From a bacterium (GTDB lineage: Bacteria > SZUA-182 > DTGQ01), in the NCBI GenBank assembly GCA_040755755.1, contig JBFLZW010000078.1, positions 21,328 to 85,327 on the forward strand: a stretch of 64,000 bases of DNA, in the 5' to 3' direction. This document shows positions 42,054-51,224 of the stretch, piece by piece (the first letter of the stretch is position 1; each line of letters begins with the position of its first letter). The position numbers and the translations under genes were made by a program. Below the pieces are notes generated by a model, which had not been told where the DNA came from, did not search any database, and worked only from the letters and a program-made list of their open reading frames with translations.

Positions 42054-44243
42054 ATGCAACATAACACCGGAAGCAGTACTGTCTTCTTGAATCAAGGCTT
42101 GGGGAGGATACCTGCCGCTGATAAGTTCGCATTCAAACTCGTGCCACTCATGGTGGCTGTCATTCTTCTGTTGATGATCTCAGCAGGTATGGCTGCCGAT
42201 TCTGCTACCTGTCCGCCACCTGACGGTACTCCAAAGAATGGTGATGCCAACGGAGACGGATGTAATGATTGGCTTATCGATAGAGAGACCGACCGCCAGG
42301 GAAACCAGGTGGAAGTCTGGTGTCTGGACCTGGGGGCTGCTGGTCCCGGTGGCGGTGATTCCTTTGGCTACAGGTATATCCCCCAAGGGGGAACGCCTGT
42401 CTGGGTAGGCAAGTGTGCATTTAATGGCGGAATTAACCGGTACAGCAAGTCCATGGATCCCAATACCGGTCAATGGAAGGGATTGCAGTGGAAAAACTGG
42501 GATGATAGCAGTACTGATGGTGAAGGAACACCAGGGGTGATCGATGACTGGTTTTGGACCTATGATATACCCCAGAGAAAGTTGACTACCAAAAAAACGC
42601 ACGATAACAGAACCATTGCTCAACAGGATGGCAATGCGCCGGTGGATTTTGGCGATATTACCTTCGCGAGTCTGCCCGTTCAAGGCCCTGACAATAATAT
42701 CCTGGCCCTGATGGTTGATCCGGTTATCACCCTGGTCAATCTCTCCACCGGCCCGCTCTGGCATTATGGCCTGCGCACGCCGCCAGCCCATAGTGAGTAC
42801 AGCATCGATCCCTGGCTGCTGGCGACCGAGATCAAAGCAGGTGACAGGCTGATCATGAAGGGTCTAGACGCTGTCGAGGCTTACGTTGAGGGAACCGCAG
42901 CGCTCCCTGAATTTGGTGCCTGGATGCTCACCTCCATGACTGAGGACTCGGTTACCTTCACGGCCTCAGTTGATGCCATTATTCCACCAGGCACCTTGAT
43001 CGATGGTTTCAGCTTTTTCAGCACAGGTTCCGGAGGGCAGATCGAGTGGATGACAGCCGGTGAGAAGATCAGCTTTGTCGAAAAAGTATATGGTCCTGTT
43101 GCCCAGCCCTCATCAGGTATGATCTTCAACGAAGATGATTCAGGGATTCTCGATATTGGAGGCACCGCTGCCAGGGCAGGAATGGGCACCCGGATACCAG
43201 TCAGAATCCAATCCACAGCCAGGGACATCTATGCCTTTGGCTTTGATGTAACCTATGATCCAAAGGTGCTGGAGTACACAGGCCATGAGCGGGGATATCT
43301 GGTGGCCTCATTCAATATCTTCGAGGTCAACCGTATCCTTCCCGGCAGGATAAGGATAGGAGGGGTATCAGCTCAATCCGCTATCCCTGCAGGGGCAATC
43401 GGCCACCTGGTCTGGTTGAACTTTACTGTCATTGGCGGCCGGGACAGGGAGTGTTATCCCCTGAGCATTGAGGGAGTGTCCGATGATCTGGCCCGGGCTC
43501 CGGCAAGTGGCGGGTATTTCTGCGTCCACAATTGCACCGGCGATCTCAACGGAGATGGAACAATGACCCCGGGCGATGCCCTCATTGCTTTTCAGTGCTA
43601 CTTGAGCATCGGCCCCTGCCCTGATTGTGCGGATATAAATTATGACGGTCAGGTCACTCCGGCGGATGCACTTTGCATCTTCAGGCAATATATGGGTTCT
43701 CCCGGTTGTTTTCCCGATGAAATCCTCCCCCGGAAAAAGTCCTGCCAGTTAGAGCTTCCGATACCTGACGAGAATATAAGCCTTACCCTTTCTCAACCGG
43801 TTATTAAAGCTCCCGGAGAATCTGTTGCCGGTAAGGTGGTCATTCATGCCGGACAATGGAACAAGGACGAATTGCCCGGCCTTGAATCCTTCAGTTTTGT
43901 CCTGAGGATTGAGGACCCTTCGGTGGCTCTGTTCCCTGACCAGGCCACCTCCTTTGAGCATATTTTTGATTCTTCCCTGATAGCAGACGATGGGTCCTAT
44001 CAATTTGCCTTTAAGCTGGTCGGCTCTCATCCCGGACAGATTTCCGTACTTCCTTCCCTGAAGTGGACAATCCTTGGTGAAGGAGCATGTGCTCTGGCTA
44101 TTAATGGGATTTATGCTGGCTGTGCTCTTGGTGAACAATTGAATAGCAATTGCGTCTGCACAGCTATGGCCGATATGCCCGCTCCTGGATCCTTGGCGTG
44201 CAGTCTGTTTCCGGAAACTTTTCGGGCAGCATGGAGGTCATGA
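42054..44243 (+). CDS. Secreted protein with cohesin-like domain and cysteine-rich dockerin
   Basis: About 729 residues from ATG 42054 (AAGGAGAT eight bases upstream; an in-frame ATG at 42015 lacks a site). A signal peptide ends near SAGMAAD. The N-terminal 350 residues are unrecognised and contain an aspartate-rich loop (NGDANGDGCNDW) like a calcium-binding turn. Residues about 365-475 are cohesin-like (SGILDIGG, RIPVRIQST, FGFDVTYDPKVLEY, RIRIGGVS, LVWLNFTV). Residues about 494-554 are a dockerin (TGDLNGDGTMTPGDAL, ADINYDGQVTPADAL) with the extra cysteines seen at 31612 and 55203. A further beta domain follows. Having both modules in one chain suggests self-assembly into chains or sheets outside the cell. 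Confidence 0.8.
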   Translation: MQHNTGSSTVFLNQGLGRIPAADKFAFKLVPLMVAVILLLMISAGMAADSATCPPPDGTPKNGDANGDGCNDWLIDRETDRQGNQVEVWCLDLGAAGPGGGDSFGYRYIPQGGTPVWVGKCAFNGGINRYSKSMDPNTGQWKGLQWKNWDDSSTDGEGTPGVIDDWFWTYDIPQRKLTTKKTHDNRTIAQQDGNAPVDFGDITFASLPVQGPDNNILALMVDPVITLVNLSTGPLWHYGLRTPPAHSEYSIDPWLLATEIKAGDRLIMKGLDAVEAYVEGTAALPEFGAWMLTSMTEDSVTFTASVDAIIPPGTLIDGFSFFSTGSGGQIEWMTAGEKISFVEKVYGPVAQPSSGMIFNEDDSGILDIGGTAARAGMGTRIPVRIQSTARDIYAFGFDVTYDPKVLEYTGHERGYLVASFNIFEVNRILPGRIRIGGVSAQSAIPAGAIGHLVWLNFTVIGGRDRECYPLSIEGVSDDLARAPASGGYFCVHNCTGDLNGDGTMTPGDALIAFQCYLSIGPCPDCADINYDGQVTPADALCIFRQYMGSPGCFPDEILPRKKSCQLELPIPDENISLTLSQPVIKAPGESVAGKVVIHAGQWNKDELPGLESFSFVLRIEDPSVALFPDQATSFEHIFDSSLIADDGSYQFAFKLVGSHPGQISVLPSLKWTILGEGACALAINGIYAGCALGEQLNSNCVCTAMADMPAPGSLACSLFPETFRAAWRS

Positions 44244-44376
44244 AATTGTTCAGGCCCTTCGCCCTACTGATGACAGGCATTCGCTGAAATGCCTCTGAGG
44301 TATCAGTGAATTTCCCGTGGAGAGAAGGCAAGAGCCGTCCGGATTTTGCCTTCTCCCTGTTTAGAGCCTGCTCACG

Positions 44377-45213
44377 TTATATTTTACCCGGCTTGACTCC
44401 ATATACCTTTATGCTCCTGACTATATTTGCAGCCTCTTTCATGGTCTCAGGTGGTATCGATAAGTTATTTATAATTGCTTTTCCCGTAGGATCATTCGCC
44501 ATGCAATCGATAGAAAAAGCTGTTTCATCGACTATCCTGACTTCCTGAAATCCTGCCGTTTTTATCATCTCAAGATATTCATCCCTGAGTATTGCCCCGG
44601 CGAGACAACCGATATATGCCTCAATAGAGTTTTTAATAACATCAGGAAGCTCTCTCAGTAAGACTATATCCGAGACCATCAGCCTGCCGCCTGGTTTTAC
44701 CACTCTGAAGGCTTCCCGAAAGACCCTTCCCTTATTCAGGGACAGGTTGATAACGCAGTTTGAAATCACCGCGTCGACGGAATTATCAGCAACCGGCAGA
44801 TTCTCGATCTCACCAAGTCTGAACTCCACATTTTCATAATCACCTTTCCTGGCGTTTTCTCTTGCCTTTTCAACCATCTCCGGCGTCATATCCACGCCGA
44901 TGACTTTTCCCCTCTTACCAACCTTGTCCGCAGCAAGAAAACAATCGAATCCTGCCCCTGAACCGAGGTCAAGGACAACTTCACCCTCTTGCAGGGAGGC
45001 AAGGGCAATGGGATTTCCGCACCCAAGCCCTAAATTCGCTCCCTCCGGGACTCCCCTTATCTCTTCTTCGGTATAGCCGATCTTTTTACTGATATCGTGT
45101 GCCAGGTCACCGCTTCCACAACAGTGACCTTGGGGAATACAACAGGAACTGCCCTGTTGAGCTATTTTACCATAACTCTCTCGCAATGCTCCCTTCACCT
45201 TGTTGTCTTCCAT
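44377..45213 (-). CDS. arsM: Arsenite S-adenosylmethionine methyltransferase ArsM
   Basis: About 278 residues from ATG 45213, five bases after GGGAGGTAATT. The N-terminal cysteines ([15 protein letters not shown]) and [11 protein letters not shown], with a cysteine after GLG, are the arsenic-binding set. [19 protein letters not shown] is the SAM-binding motif with its own cysteine, and [11 protein letters not shown] holds the fourth conserved cysteine. The enzyme methylates As(III) to mono-, di- and trimethyl arsenicals. It ends an arsenic cluster read leftwards: ArsP-like permease, ArsR, ArsE-like thioredoxin, truncated arsG, arsM. An extension to 45312 runs through the ruined arsG region and is not used. 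Confidence 0.93.
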   Translation of the reverse strand: MEDNKVKGALRESYGKIAQQGSSCCIPQGHCCGSGDLAHDISKKIGYTEEEIRGVPEGANLGLGCGNPIALASLQEGEVVLDLGSGAGFDCFLAADKVGKRGKVIGVDMTPEMVEKARENARKGDYENVEFRLGEIENLPVADNSVDAVISNCVINLSLNKGRVFREAFRVVKPGGRLMVSDIVLLRELPDVIKNSIEAYIGCLAGAILRDEYLEMIKTAGFQEVRIVDETAFSIDCMANDPTGKAIINNLSIPPETMKEAANIVRSIKVYGVKPGKI

Positions 45214-45301
45214 GGTAATTACCTCCCTAGCGATTTTGTATCCATTATACCACAGATACGAAGGCTTATGTAATTCGGCGACCTCTCCGGCAGGCTGGCT
45301 G

Positions 45302-45691
45302 CTAGAGCACATTGAATAGATACATAAGGCAATAGTATACCCCGACTATAATGAAAATTCCGCCCGTGATTCGCCGTGCCCACAGCTCGATTCTGGTCAG
45401 CATATTGAATGCCCTGGCTACGGCCTGGGTGCCAAGGGCGATGAGAATGGCAAACAGCATGACCGGAAGGCCGGTTCCAAAACCGTAGATGGTGGGAAGC
45501 ATAAAAGCTGAATTATGCTGCACCGATAGCGGGATGAGGCTTCCGAAGAACAGGGCAGCCGAGATGGGGCAGAAAGAGAGGGCAAAGAGGATTCCAAGCA
45601 GCCCCGCACCGACGGGAATATATCTACCTCTTTTGACTACCTGATCAATTCGTTCATCGATTGATACAGCTACATCAAGCCAGCATTTTTT
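45302..45691 (-). pseudogene. arsG: 5'-truncated ArsG-type permease (CcdA/DsbD-like half)
   Basis: The frame encodes about 129 residues without a start codon near its beginning. They read VPVGAGLLGILFALSFCPISAALFFG, then LIPLSVQHNSAFMLPTIYGFGTGLPVMLFA and a last helix [15 protein letters not shown]. This matches the second half of ArsG-family (CcdA/DsbD-type) efflux permeases, which are normally about 230-240 residues. The first three helices are missing. The frame begins within the last codons of the thioredoxin gene. ArsG is thought to export trivalent aromatic arsenicals; this copy is probably dead unless a GTG at 45523 yields a fragment. Confidence 0.78.
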
Positions 45692-45908
45692 TCAGCTCGG
45701 CAACGGAAGGCACCCGGCCAGTGACCTTGACCTGTCCATCGACGGCCAGGGCAGGAGTCATCATCACCCCAAAGCCCATAATGGCCGTGATATCGGTGAC
45801 CTTCTCAAGCTCGAATTCCAAACCAAGCGCTTTGGCGGCTTCTTGCGCACTCTCGGCCAGCTTCCTGCATTTTGGGCAGCCTGTGCCCAGGATCTGAATT
45901 TTTTTCAT
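45675..45908 (-). CDS. Small thioredoxin-fold protein, ArsE-like
   Basis: A 77-residue thioredoxin-fold protein with the redox motif GTGCPKCRKL near the start, MGVMMTPALAVDGQVKVTGR (cis-proline loop) and AELKKMLA at the end. It is the size of the 'small redox-active disulfide' (MTH895-type) proteins. In arsEFG clusters ArsE is such a protein and helps reduce nitroaromatic arsenicals before ArsG exports them. Here arsF is absent and arsG is truncated right behind it. The ribosome site GAGG is eight bases before the ATG. Confidence 0.85.
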   Translation of the reverse strand: MKKIQILGTGCPKCRKLAESAQEAAKALGLEFELEKVTDITAIMGFGVMMTPALAVDGQVKVTGRVPSVAELKKMLA

Positions 45909-45962
45909 AGTTCACACCTCATGATATATTGTGGACGGATTCACAGTGGATCAACATCAGTA

Positions 45963-46295
45963 TCAATCACCTTTGCACTCAACCAGCCCTAACTGTTCCC
46001 TGGCTGTAGATTCAATAACGGATTCCACACAGTTGAGGAATTTCAGAATGCATGGCGTCCTCAGCCGATAATAGACTTGAGTGCCATACTTTTCATCCTG
46101 AACCAGGCCTGCGCTTTTCAGGACAGCCAGGTGCTTGGATACGGTGGACATATCCGCGCCGATCCGCTCAGTAAGCTCACAAACACACTGTTCTCCCCGG
46201 GACAGCTCATCAACGATAAAAAGACGGGTCGGATGGGCAAGGGCTTTAATGACCCTGGCCCTGGCTTCACACCGGGCTTTGGTCTTGGCGTCCAC
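45963..46295 (-). CDS. arsR: ArsR/SmtB-family transcriptional regulator
   Basis: 110 residues beginning with GTG at 46295, nine bases after AAGGAGG. A winged-helix fold is clear: VIKALAHPTRLFIVDELSRGEQCVCELTERIGADMSTVSKHLAVLKSAGLV and GTQVYYRLRTPCILKFL. CVCEL in the third helix supplies the cysteine pair typical of As(III)-sensing ArsR, and the cysteine in the C-terminal helix may be a third ligand. It probably represses this cluster until arsenite binds. It lies in the middle of the transcript rather than first. Confidence 0.92.
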   Translation of the reverse strand: MDAKTKARCEARARVIKALAHPTRLFIVDELSRGEQCVCELTERIGADMSTVSKHLAVLKSAGLVQDEKYGTQVYYRLRTPCILKFLNCVESVIESTAREQLGLVECKGD

Positions 46296-46319
46296 TCAAA
46301 TAAACCTCCTTCAGTCAGG

Positions 46320-47276
46320 TCAGAGAATGAAGTTAAACAAATAGCCGGTAAAAATAATGCCTGCTCCAACAATACCGGCAAAAATAATGAGGAGCCTGAC
46401 CTTCATGACCTTTCGCAGAATCATGAATGCGGGCAGGGACAATCCTACGACCGCCATCATAAAGGCCAGGCTGGTCCCAATACTGACGCCCTTCTCGGTT
46501 AAAACGCTGATCAGCGGAATGACTCCGGCAGCATTGGAATAGAGCGGTATGCCGATCAGGGTGGCCAGGGGAACAGCATACCAGTTTCCTCTTCCTGCAT
46601 AACGGGCCAGAAAATCGGTCGGTACATAGCCGTGTATCCATGCTCCGATACCGATGCCGATGATAATATGAGGCCATATCTGTCTGATAATGTCAAGAGT
46701 ATAGGTCCTGGCATACTGTATCCTCTCCGGCCAGCTCATTGTAGATGCAATAGCAGTGTTGTGACCACCGGTCCTGCTCTGATAGACAAAATCCTCCACC
46801 AGGCTTTCCACGTTAAGATGCCCGATAACTATTCCTGACAGAATGGCGATGACCAGCCCGCTGAAGGCGTAGATCAGGGCAAGCCTCCAGCCGAATAATC
46901 CCAGAAGCAGAACCAGGGCCACCTCGTTAATCATGGGAGACGATATCAGAAACGAGAACGTGACCCCCAGAGGAACGCCTGCTTCGACAAAGCCCAAAAA
47001 GAGCGGAATGGCACTGCAGGAGCAAAAGGGGGTGACGATGCCGAGGAGAGCAGCCAGTATATGGCCATAGTGCCTCCTCTTGGCGGACAGGATGTTTCTG
47101 ATTTTTTCAGGAGGCAGAAACGACCTGATAAGGGAAATAGTGAAGATAATGACAGCCAGAAGGAAAAATATCTTGATGGTATCATAGATAAAAAAGTTGA
47201 CCGCTTCAGCCAGCAGCCTCTTCGGACTGAGTGAAAGAACGTCATAGGTGATCCAGTCGGCGAAATACTTAATCAT
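46320..47276 (-). CDS. ArsP-like permease (PF03773 family)
   Basis: A 318-residue membrane protein with about eight helices. TPFCSCSAIPLFLGF is the cysteine-bearing signature of the DUF318/ArsP permease family; it is followed by GVTFSFLISSPMINEVALVL and, in the second repeat, LIGIPLYSNAAGVIPL and SLAFMMAVVGLSLPAFMIL. ArsP exports methylated or aromatic trivalent arsenicals, and ArsM, at the end of this cluster, would supply such compounds. It is first in the transcript; AATAAGG lies six bases before the ATG. The substrate cannot be proved from sequence. Confidence 0.88.
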   Translation of the reverse strand: MIKYFADWITYDVLSLSPKRLLAEAVNFFIYDTIKIFFLLAVIIFTISLIRSFLPPEKIRNILSAKRRHYGHILAALLGIVTPFCSCSAIPLFLGFVEAGVPLGVTFSFLISSPMINEVALVLLLGLFGWRLALIYAFSGLVIAILSGIVIGHLNVESLVEDFVYQSRTGGHNTAIASTMSWPERIQYARTYTLDIIRQIWPHIIIGIGIGAWIHGYVPTDFLARYAGRGNWYAVPLATLIGIPLYSNAAGVIPLISVLTEKGVSIGTSLAFMMAVVGLSLPAFMILRKVMKVRLLIIFAGIVGAGIIFTGYLFNFIL

Positions 47277-47370
47277 GATTTTTCCTTATTACTACCATAA
47301 TTTATGAACAGAATATCATCTAATCTTAATCCCTTCCTCCTCCCGGTCCGGCAACATGCCCTGAGAGTAG

Positions 47371-47447
47371 AACACAGAGGCACAAAGATTATATACTTTG
47401 TGAAAACGGGTGGTGATTCGGTACATTTCTCTGCGCCTCTGCGCTTT
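47371..47447. repeat. CACAGAGGCACAAAG-type dispersed repeat pair
   Basis: The left arm CACAGAGGCACAAAG (47373-47387) and right arm CTCTGCGCCTCTGCGCTTT (47429-47447) form an imperfect inverted repeat in the gap between the arsenic cluster and the second YNTLWPLWSP gene. It is related to those at 23579 and 33225. Confidence 0.5.
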
Positions 47448-47538
47448 ACAATCTTTTTTCCCTAATCGATTACTCATAAAATTACTCACGGTAAAAATAC
47501 CCAAATGGTCAAACTCTTGTCAACCTTCAATTACCCCG

Positions 47539-48081
47539 TTAAATCAGTGCACTCGCGGTCAGATATGTTATCGGAGGGACTATGCCCAGGGATATCAGGA
47601 AATTACTGGCAGCAGTATTAGCCAGCGGCACATAAGTCAGGAGAAAGCTGGGATTCGGCGGCGGCAGAAGCTCATAGGCTGCTGGCAGCGTCAGTGGCGA
47701 AGGAAGCCCGACAGCATTTTTTAAGTAAGATGGCGGCCAGAAACTTACACTCTTCCAGTAAGGATCGAAATAGGCCATACCCAGAGGTGAACAGTAGAGC
47801 AGATAAGGATATGGCGCATACGGGTCCCAGGTCAGGCCAGGCTGTACCGATAATTTCGTACTGGTTGTCAGCGAGGTAACGATCGGGGTTGGCAAGCCTG
47901 TGGCTGAATCGATCGGTGACAGGAGAGGAGACCACAGTGGCCAGAGGGTGTTGTATGGAGGCAAGGCAGCCCAGTATTGAGCAGCTCCGGTGGCCGTTGC
48001 ATACCCCAAAAGCAGAGCAGCTAAACCAATTATTACATAAACCTTCAAAAAGCTTTCAGAAAGTTTCCCCTTGCTTATCAT
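47539..48081 (-). CDS. Secreted protein of the unnamed 'YNTLWPLWSP' family (copy 2)
   Basis: 180 residues with a signal peptide (VIIGLAALLLGYATATGAA). The mature part closely follows the protein at 17413-18015: ALPPYNTLWPLWSP, ATGLPTPIVTSLT, VQPGLTWDP, LLYCSPLGMAYFDP, SFWPPSYL, LTLPAAYELLPPP. It is poor in charged residues and rich in Pro, Leu, Tyr and Trp. No known domain is seen. A consensus promoter (TTGACA-17-TATATT) and a strong ribosome site (AAGGAGG, seven bases) suggest high expression. Two copies with strict core conservation point to a functional, probably structural, exported family. Confidence 0.8.
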   Translation of the reverse strand: MISKGKLSESFLKVYVIIGLAALLLGYATATGAAQYWAALPPYNTLWPLWSPLLSPIDSATGLPTPIVTSLTTSTKLSVQPGLTWDPYAPYPYLLYCSPLGMAYFDPYWKSVSFWPPSYLKNAVGLPSPLTLPAAYELLPPPNPSFLLTYVPLANTAASNFLISLGIVPPITYLTASALI

Positions 48082-48129
48082 GGTAAGACCTCCTTCCTCG
48101 ATTTAATCTGACTTCTTTGCTTATTTGGT

Positions 48130-48158
48130 AATATAACCAATTAACCAAAAATTGTCAA
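48130..48158 (-). promoter_or_regulatory. Near-consensus sigma70 promoter for the second YNTLWPLWSP gene
   Basis: On the minus strand TTGACA (48153-48158), a 17-base spacer and TATATT (48130-48135), about 49 bases before the ATG at 48081. This is one of the best promoter matches in the window. Confidence 0.75.
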
Positions 48159-48357
48159 CGCTTTTAAGAAGGGCTTATTGATTACTGACCATTGGCTGTT
48201 AACTGTAAGTTAATGGATGAAAAAGTATAATCATAAACTTTTGCTTTCTCACCTCCCTTCATGCAATAACCCGGAAAAACCTTCCCACGAGCTGGAAAAT
48301 AGCTTTCCAGCTCGTATTCTGGATAGTTCACAAGGCTTTTTTTGTTATGTCTTCTCC

Positions 48358-50586
48358 TTAAAACGACCACCAGGGCTGGACATCAACCAGGAACCGGGAA
48401 GTTGCCAAACCTCCCCGCTGATCGAAAGCGGTTATTTCTACCCGGTACAGACCGGGGAAATTGGTCTGGAAGGTCCAATAGGCTTTTTGTCTGCCCCTCT
48501 CATCCGTGTCAATGACCATCGATCCGATATTGCAGGAATAATAGAGCTCCTCGTTATCCGGGTCACGAAAATCGAGCATGGGCGGACCGAGAATGAAGAG
48601 CTGGCCGGCCCTTATTACCAGTGGCGCGGTATCGTTAAAGTCTCTGAGGATGCGGGGGCTATGGTTGAGCCAACTGCCAGGCGTAGTGGCCAGGATCTCG
48701 AAATAACCGCAGGCCATAAGTCCCCGGGCATCGGTTACCTGGACCAGAAGACGGTGCATTCCCTCGAATTCAGGAGTAAAGGCAATCTCACCGGTTGCGG
48801 GATTGATCAGAGATTCTGCCCAGGGGCCATACTGGTAGGCTGGCCATTCATCAATGGTTGCCTTCCAGGTAAGATTTAACTGATCTCCAGCCCATGAGCC
48901 ATCAGGATTCAACCAATCCTGGTCCGTAGCCACCAATTGATAACGATAGGGTTCCCCGACAGTTGCCATCTGTTCATGCAGGATTTCCAGCTTTGGTGGA
49001 TGATTGCTGACCGGGTAGTTAACCACACTTAAGGGGAAAGTCTCGACATCGGTTCGGCCATGAGCATCATGGACCTGGACCGTTATCACCAGATTCTCAA
49101 GAACTTGAGGAGTGAAATTAAGGCAGGCTATATGCGGCCAGGTTGTAAAACCAAGATCGAGCAGGTAATTCCCATACTCAGCCACGGCCCTGGGGTGATA
49201 CAGCCGAACCCCGCCCGCACCAGGTGTTGTATAGGGAATGGTCTGCGGGTCATATGCTGATATCGAGTCAGGATCAGCCAGAATACGGGCAGGATCATAG
49301 GGCGTAGGCAGATCAACCATACAGGGCCGGTATGGATTGATCAGGAGTTGGGGGAGCAGCCTCTCCGGGATGCAGATATCTTTGCCTCCTGCATCTTTGC
49401 TGTTAGCTATCGGCACCGGACTTAAGAATGTTGCCGCAGAGCCATGAGCGCCCCAGCCGCCGACAGTGGCTGTCCAGAACAGCGTATCCCGATCAGCCGC
49501 AATGCCACCGGGATCAGGATTGGAAATATGGCCGGGATGAGCTTTCCCATCAGCCCGGATAAACCTGCTGGTCAGATCCCGGACCCTGGAAATATTCACT
49601 GCATTGGGATCGTTTTCCCGCAGCTCATATTCGTTCTGCCAGATATCCAAAAATACCTGATAGTTCAAATCCGCATCTTTGGCATAGCAGTAATATTCGA
49701 AGGGCTGAAAGATCTGGGCGGATTGGGGACCGATCTTGAATAAATAGGGAGCTTCGCCATCAACAGGAGTCGAATCTTTCATCAGCCAGAGATTATCGAG
49801 ACGGTATTCATTGCCGATGATCCTGATCTCCTTAATCCGGCCTGCGACCAGTCCGTGATCCTGAGAGGCTTTGCTGATGATAGCCGAAAGGTTGGCTTTC
49901 AGTGTATGCCAGGAGCCATCCTGGTAATTTCGTCCAATAGGTACCTCCACGGTAAACGGGTTCCTGGAGGTATTTTCCGGTCTGCTGAAATCAAACTGAC
50001 CACTCTGGACCGCCTCAAGGTCCACTTCCTGGTTAAAGCCGTTAGGTATAAAGCTGATGGCAAAAGGATACTCGCCCTGATCAGGGTCATTAGCCGTTCC
50101 CGTAGTTCCCAGTACGATAATCTTGAACCTGGTGAACCACTCGATTCCCAATGGTGCCCGGATATCCATCCACAGCAGATCAGCCTGGACACCCGGATCT
50201 TTGATTACTTTCTTGGTTGTCAACTGCCAGTCCGAGGCCGGAATAATGGCATTATAGCCTGCATAGACATCCAGAACGCGGCTCCCCTGCTCAAGATCGA
50301 GCGCGGTACGGAAGAAAACCAAAAATCCGAAAGGCATGCCACCAACCGGATACCGGTATTCACTGGTTTCCCACCCGTGGGTCCAGGGGACATCCCAGTA
50401 CTCGAAGTTATCGACCAGAAAATCTCCCCGCTCATTTTCATAAGGAACAGATACCGGAGAAATCATGGTGAGCGCATCCTGGTATCCTGAATACTGTGCC
50501 CTGGCCAATTTGCTACTGCCTATCACAACGGCTGCCAGGAAAAATCCGATGGCAATCACTCTTTTCAACTCCTTCTTCACTCTCAT
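48358..50586 (-). CDS. Large secreted protein with Ig-like domains, function unknown
   Basis: 742 residues with a signal peptide ending near KLARAQ. The N-terminal 280 residues are unrecognised and end in LWLMKDSTPVDGEAPYLFK. A middle part describes short repeats with YDPQTIPYTTPGAGG, and residues from about 540 contain two putative cadherin/Ig-like units (HPPKLEILHEQMATVGEPYRY, INPATGEIAFTPEFEGMHRL, DPDNEELYYSCNIGS, FPGLYRVEITAFDQRGG). Such units are common in exported adhesive or structural proteins. No catalytic motif is seen. There is no dockerin here. The ribosome site AAGG is close to the ATG. Confidence 0.65.
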   Translation of the reverse strand: MRVKKELKRVIAIGFFLAAVVIGSSKLARAQYSGYQDALTMISPVSVPYENERGDFLVDNFEYWDVPWTHGWETSEYRYPVGGMPFGFLVFFRTALDLEQGSRVLDVYAGYNAIIPASDWQLTTKKVIKDPGVQADLLWMDIRAPLGIEWFTRFKIIVLGTTGTANDPDQGEYPFAISFIPNGFNQEVDLEAVQSGQFDFSRPENTSRNPFTVEVPIGRNYQDGSWHTLKANLSAIISKASQDHGLVAGRIKEIRIIGNEYRLDNLWLMKDSTPVDGEAPYLFKIGPQSAQIFQPFEYYCYAKDADLNYQVFLDIWQNEYELRENDPNAVNISRVRDLTSRFIRADGKAHPGHISNPDPGGIAADRDTLFWTATVGGWGAHGSAATFLSPVPIANSKDAGGKDICIPERLLPQLLINPYRPCMVDLPTPYDPARILADPDSISAYDPQTIPYTTPGAGGVRLYHPRAVAEYGNYLLDLGFTTWPHIACLNFTPQVLENLVITVQVHDAHGRTDVETFPLSVVNYPVSNHPPKLEILHEQMATVGEPYRYQLVATDQDWLNPDGSWAGDQLNLTWKATIDEWPAYQYGPWAESLINPATGEIAFTPEFEGMHRLLVQVTDARGLMACGYFEILATTPGSWLNHSPRILRDFNDTAPLVIRAGQLFILGPPMLDFRDPDNEELYYSCNIGSMVIDTDERGRQKAYWTFQTNFPGLYRVEITAFDQRGGLATSRFLVDVQPWWSF

Positions 50587-50667
50587 GGGACCTTCTCTCC
50601 TTGTTAATGAGTATGTTATTCAGAAGCTGGGGCTCTGGTAAATGAGTTAAGGCTCGTTTCAATAATA

Positions 50668-50883
50668 TTGGGAGTTTTGAAGAGGTTTAAAGTCGTGCCC
50701 GAAGATTTTCCAAAAGTGAACCTTCTTCACTTGGCTCATATTTCCGTGGTAATTTATACTTTGCTGGGTAATGACAAGCCGAATGACGGCCTATCGCGAG
50801 AGCTATTGACTTATTATGAGCAAGCGTTTAAAACGCGCAGGAAAGAGTTGCTGGATTACTCTGTACCTCATCAAACCACCTGA
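50668..50883 (+). CDS. Hypothetical short ORF
   Basis: 71 codons from a TTG, without a visible ribosome site. The product (VNLLHLAHISVVIYTLLGND, LLTYYEQAFKTRRKELLD) is helical with no recognised family. It may be a remnant or no gene at all. It sits in an otherwise gene-poor stretch. Confidence 0.2.
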   Translation: MGVLKRFKVVPEDFPKVNLLHLAHISVVIYTLLGNDKPNDGLSRELLTYYEQAFKTRRKELLDYSVPHQTT

Positions 50884-51224
50884 ATAGTTATAATTGCATT
50901 AATCATGCCGAACAGGTCTCATACCCGTATTCATTAGTAAGCGTTTTTTCAAATAAATGGCCCACTAGGACCAGGACCGAACCAGAAATTTCGGTGAGGA
51001 ATATGTGTATGGTATGCAAAGTTATTCACAGGTCATGGATTTTATGATTTAACTTCTTGTTTATTTAGTCTTTTTTCCCCTAAGTATATGAAACAGAATA
51101 CAATTCCTTGAATCTGTCTGAAAACTATCCGACAAAACTACACGCCCCAGGAGGCTGTCCAAGGATGGAGTCGAAATTGACAATCTCCATTCTCAGACAG
51201 CTTCCTCGAATATCATCTCCCCTG
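50884..51224. other. Gene-free region
   Basis: Between the short ORF at 50668 and the FG-GAP gene. AT-rich; I see no promoter, repeat or coding frame that I can support. A partial hairpin, AGGAGGCTGTC...GACAGCTTCCT, occurs at about 51150-51206 just beyond the FG-GAP stop and could act in termination. Confidence 0.4.

Noticed and set aside
45214..45312. Longer ArsM start at 45312
   Set aside because: The extension overlaps the arsG remnant, and the ATG at 45213 has an excellent ribosome site.
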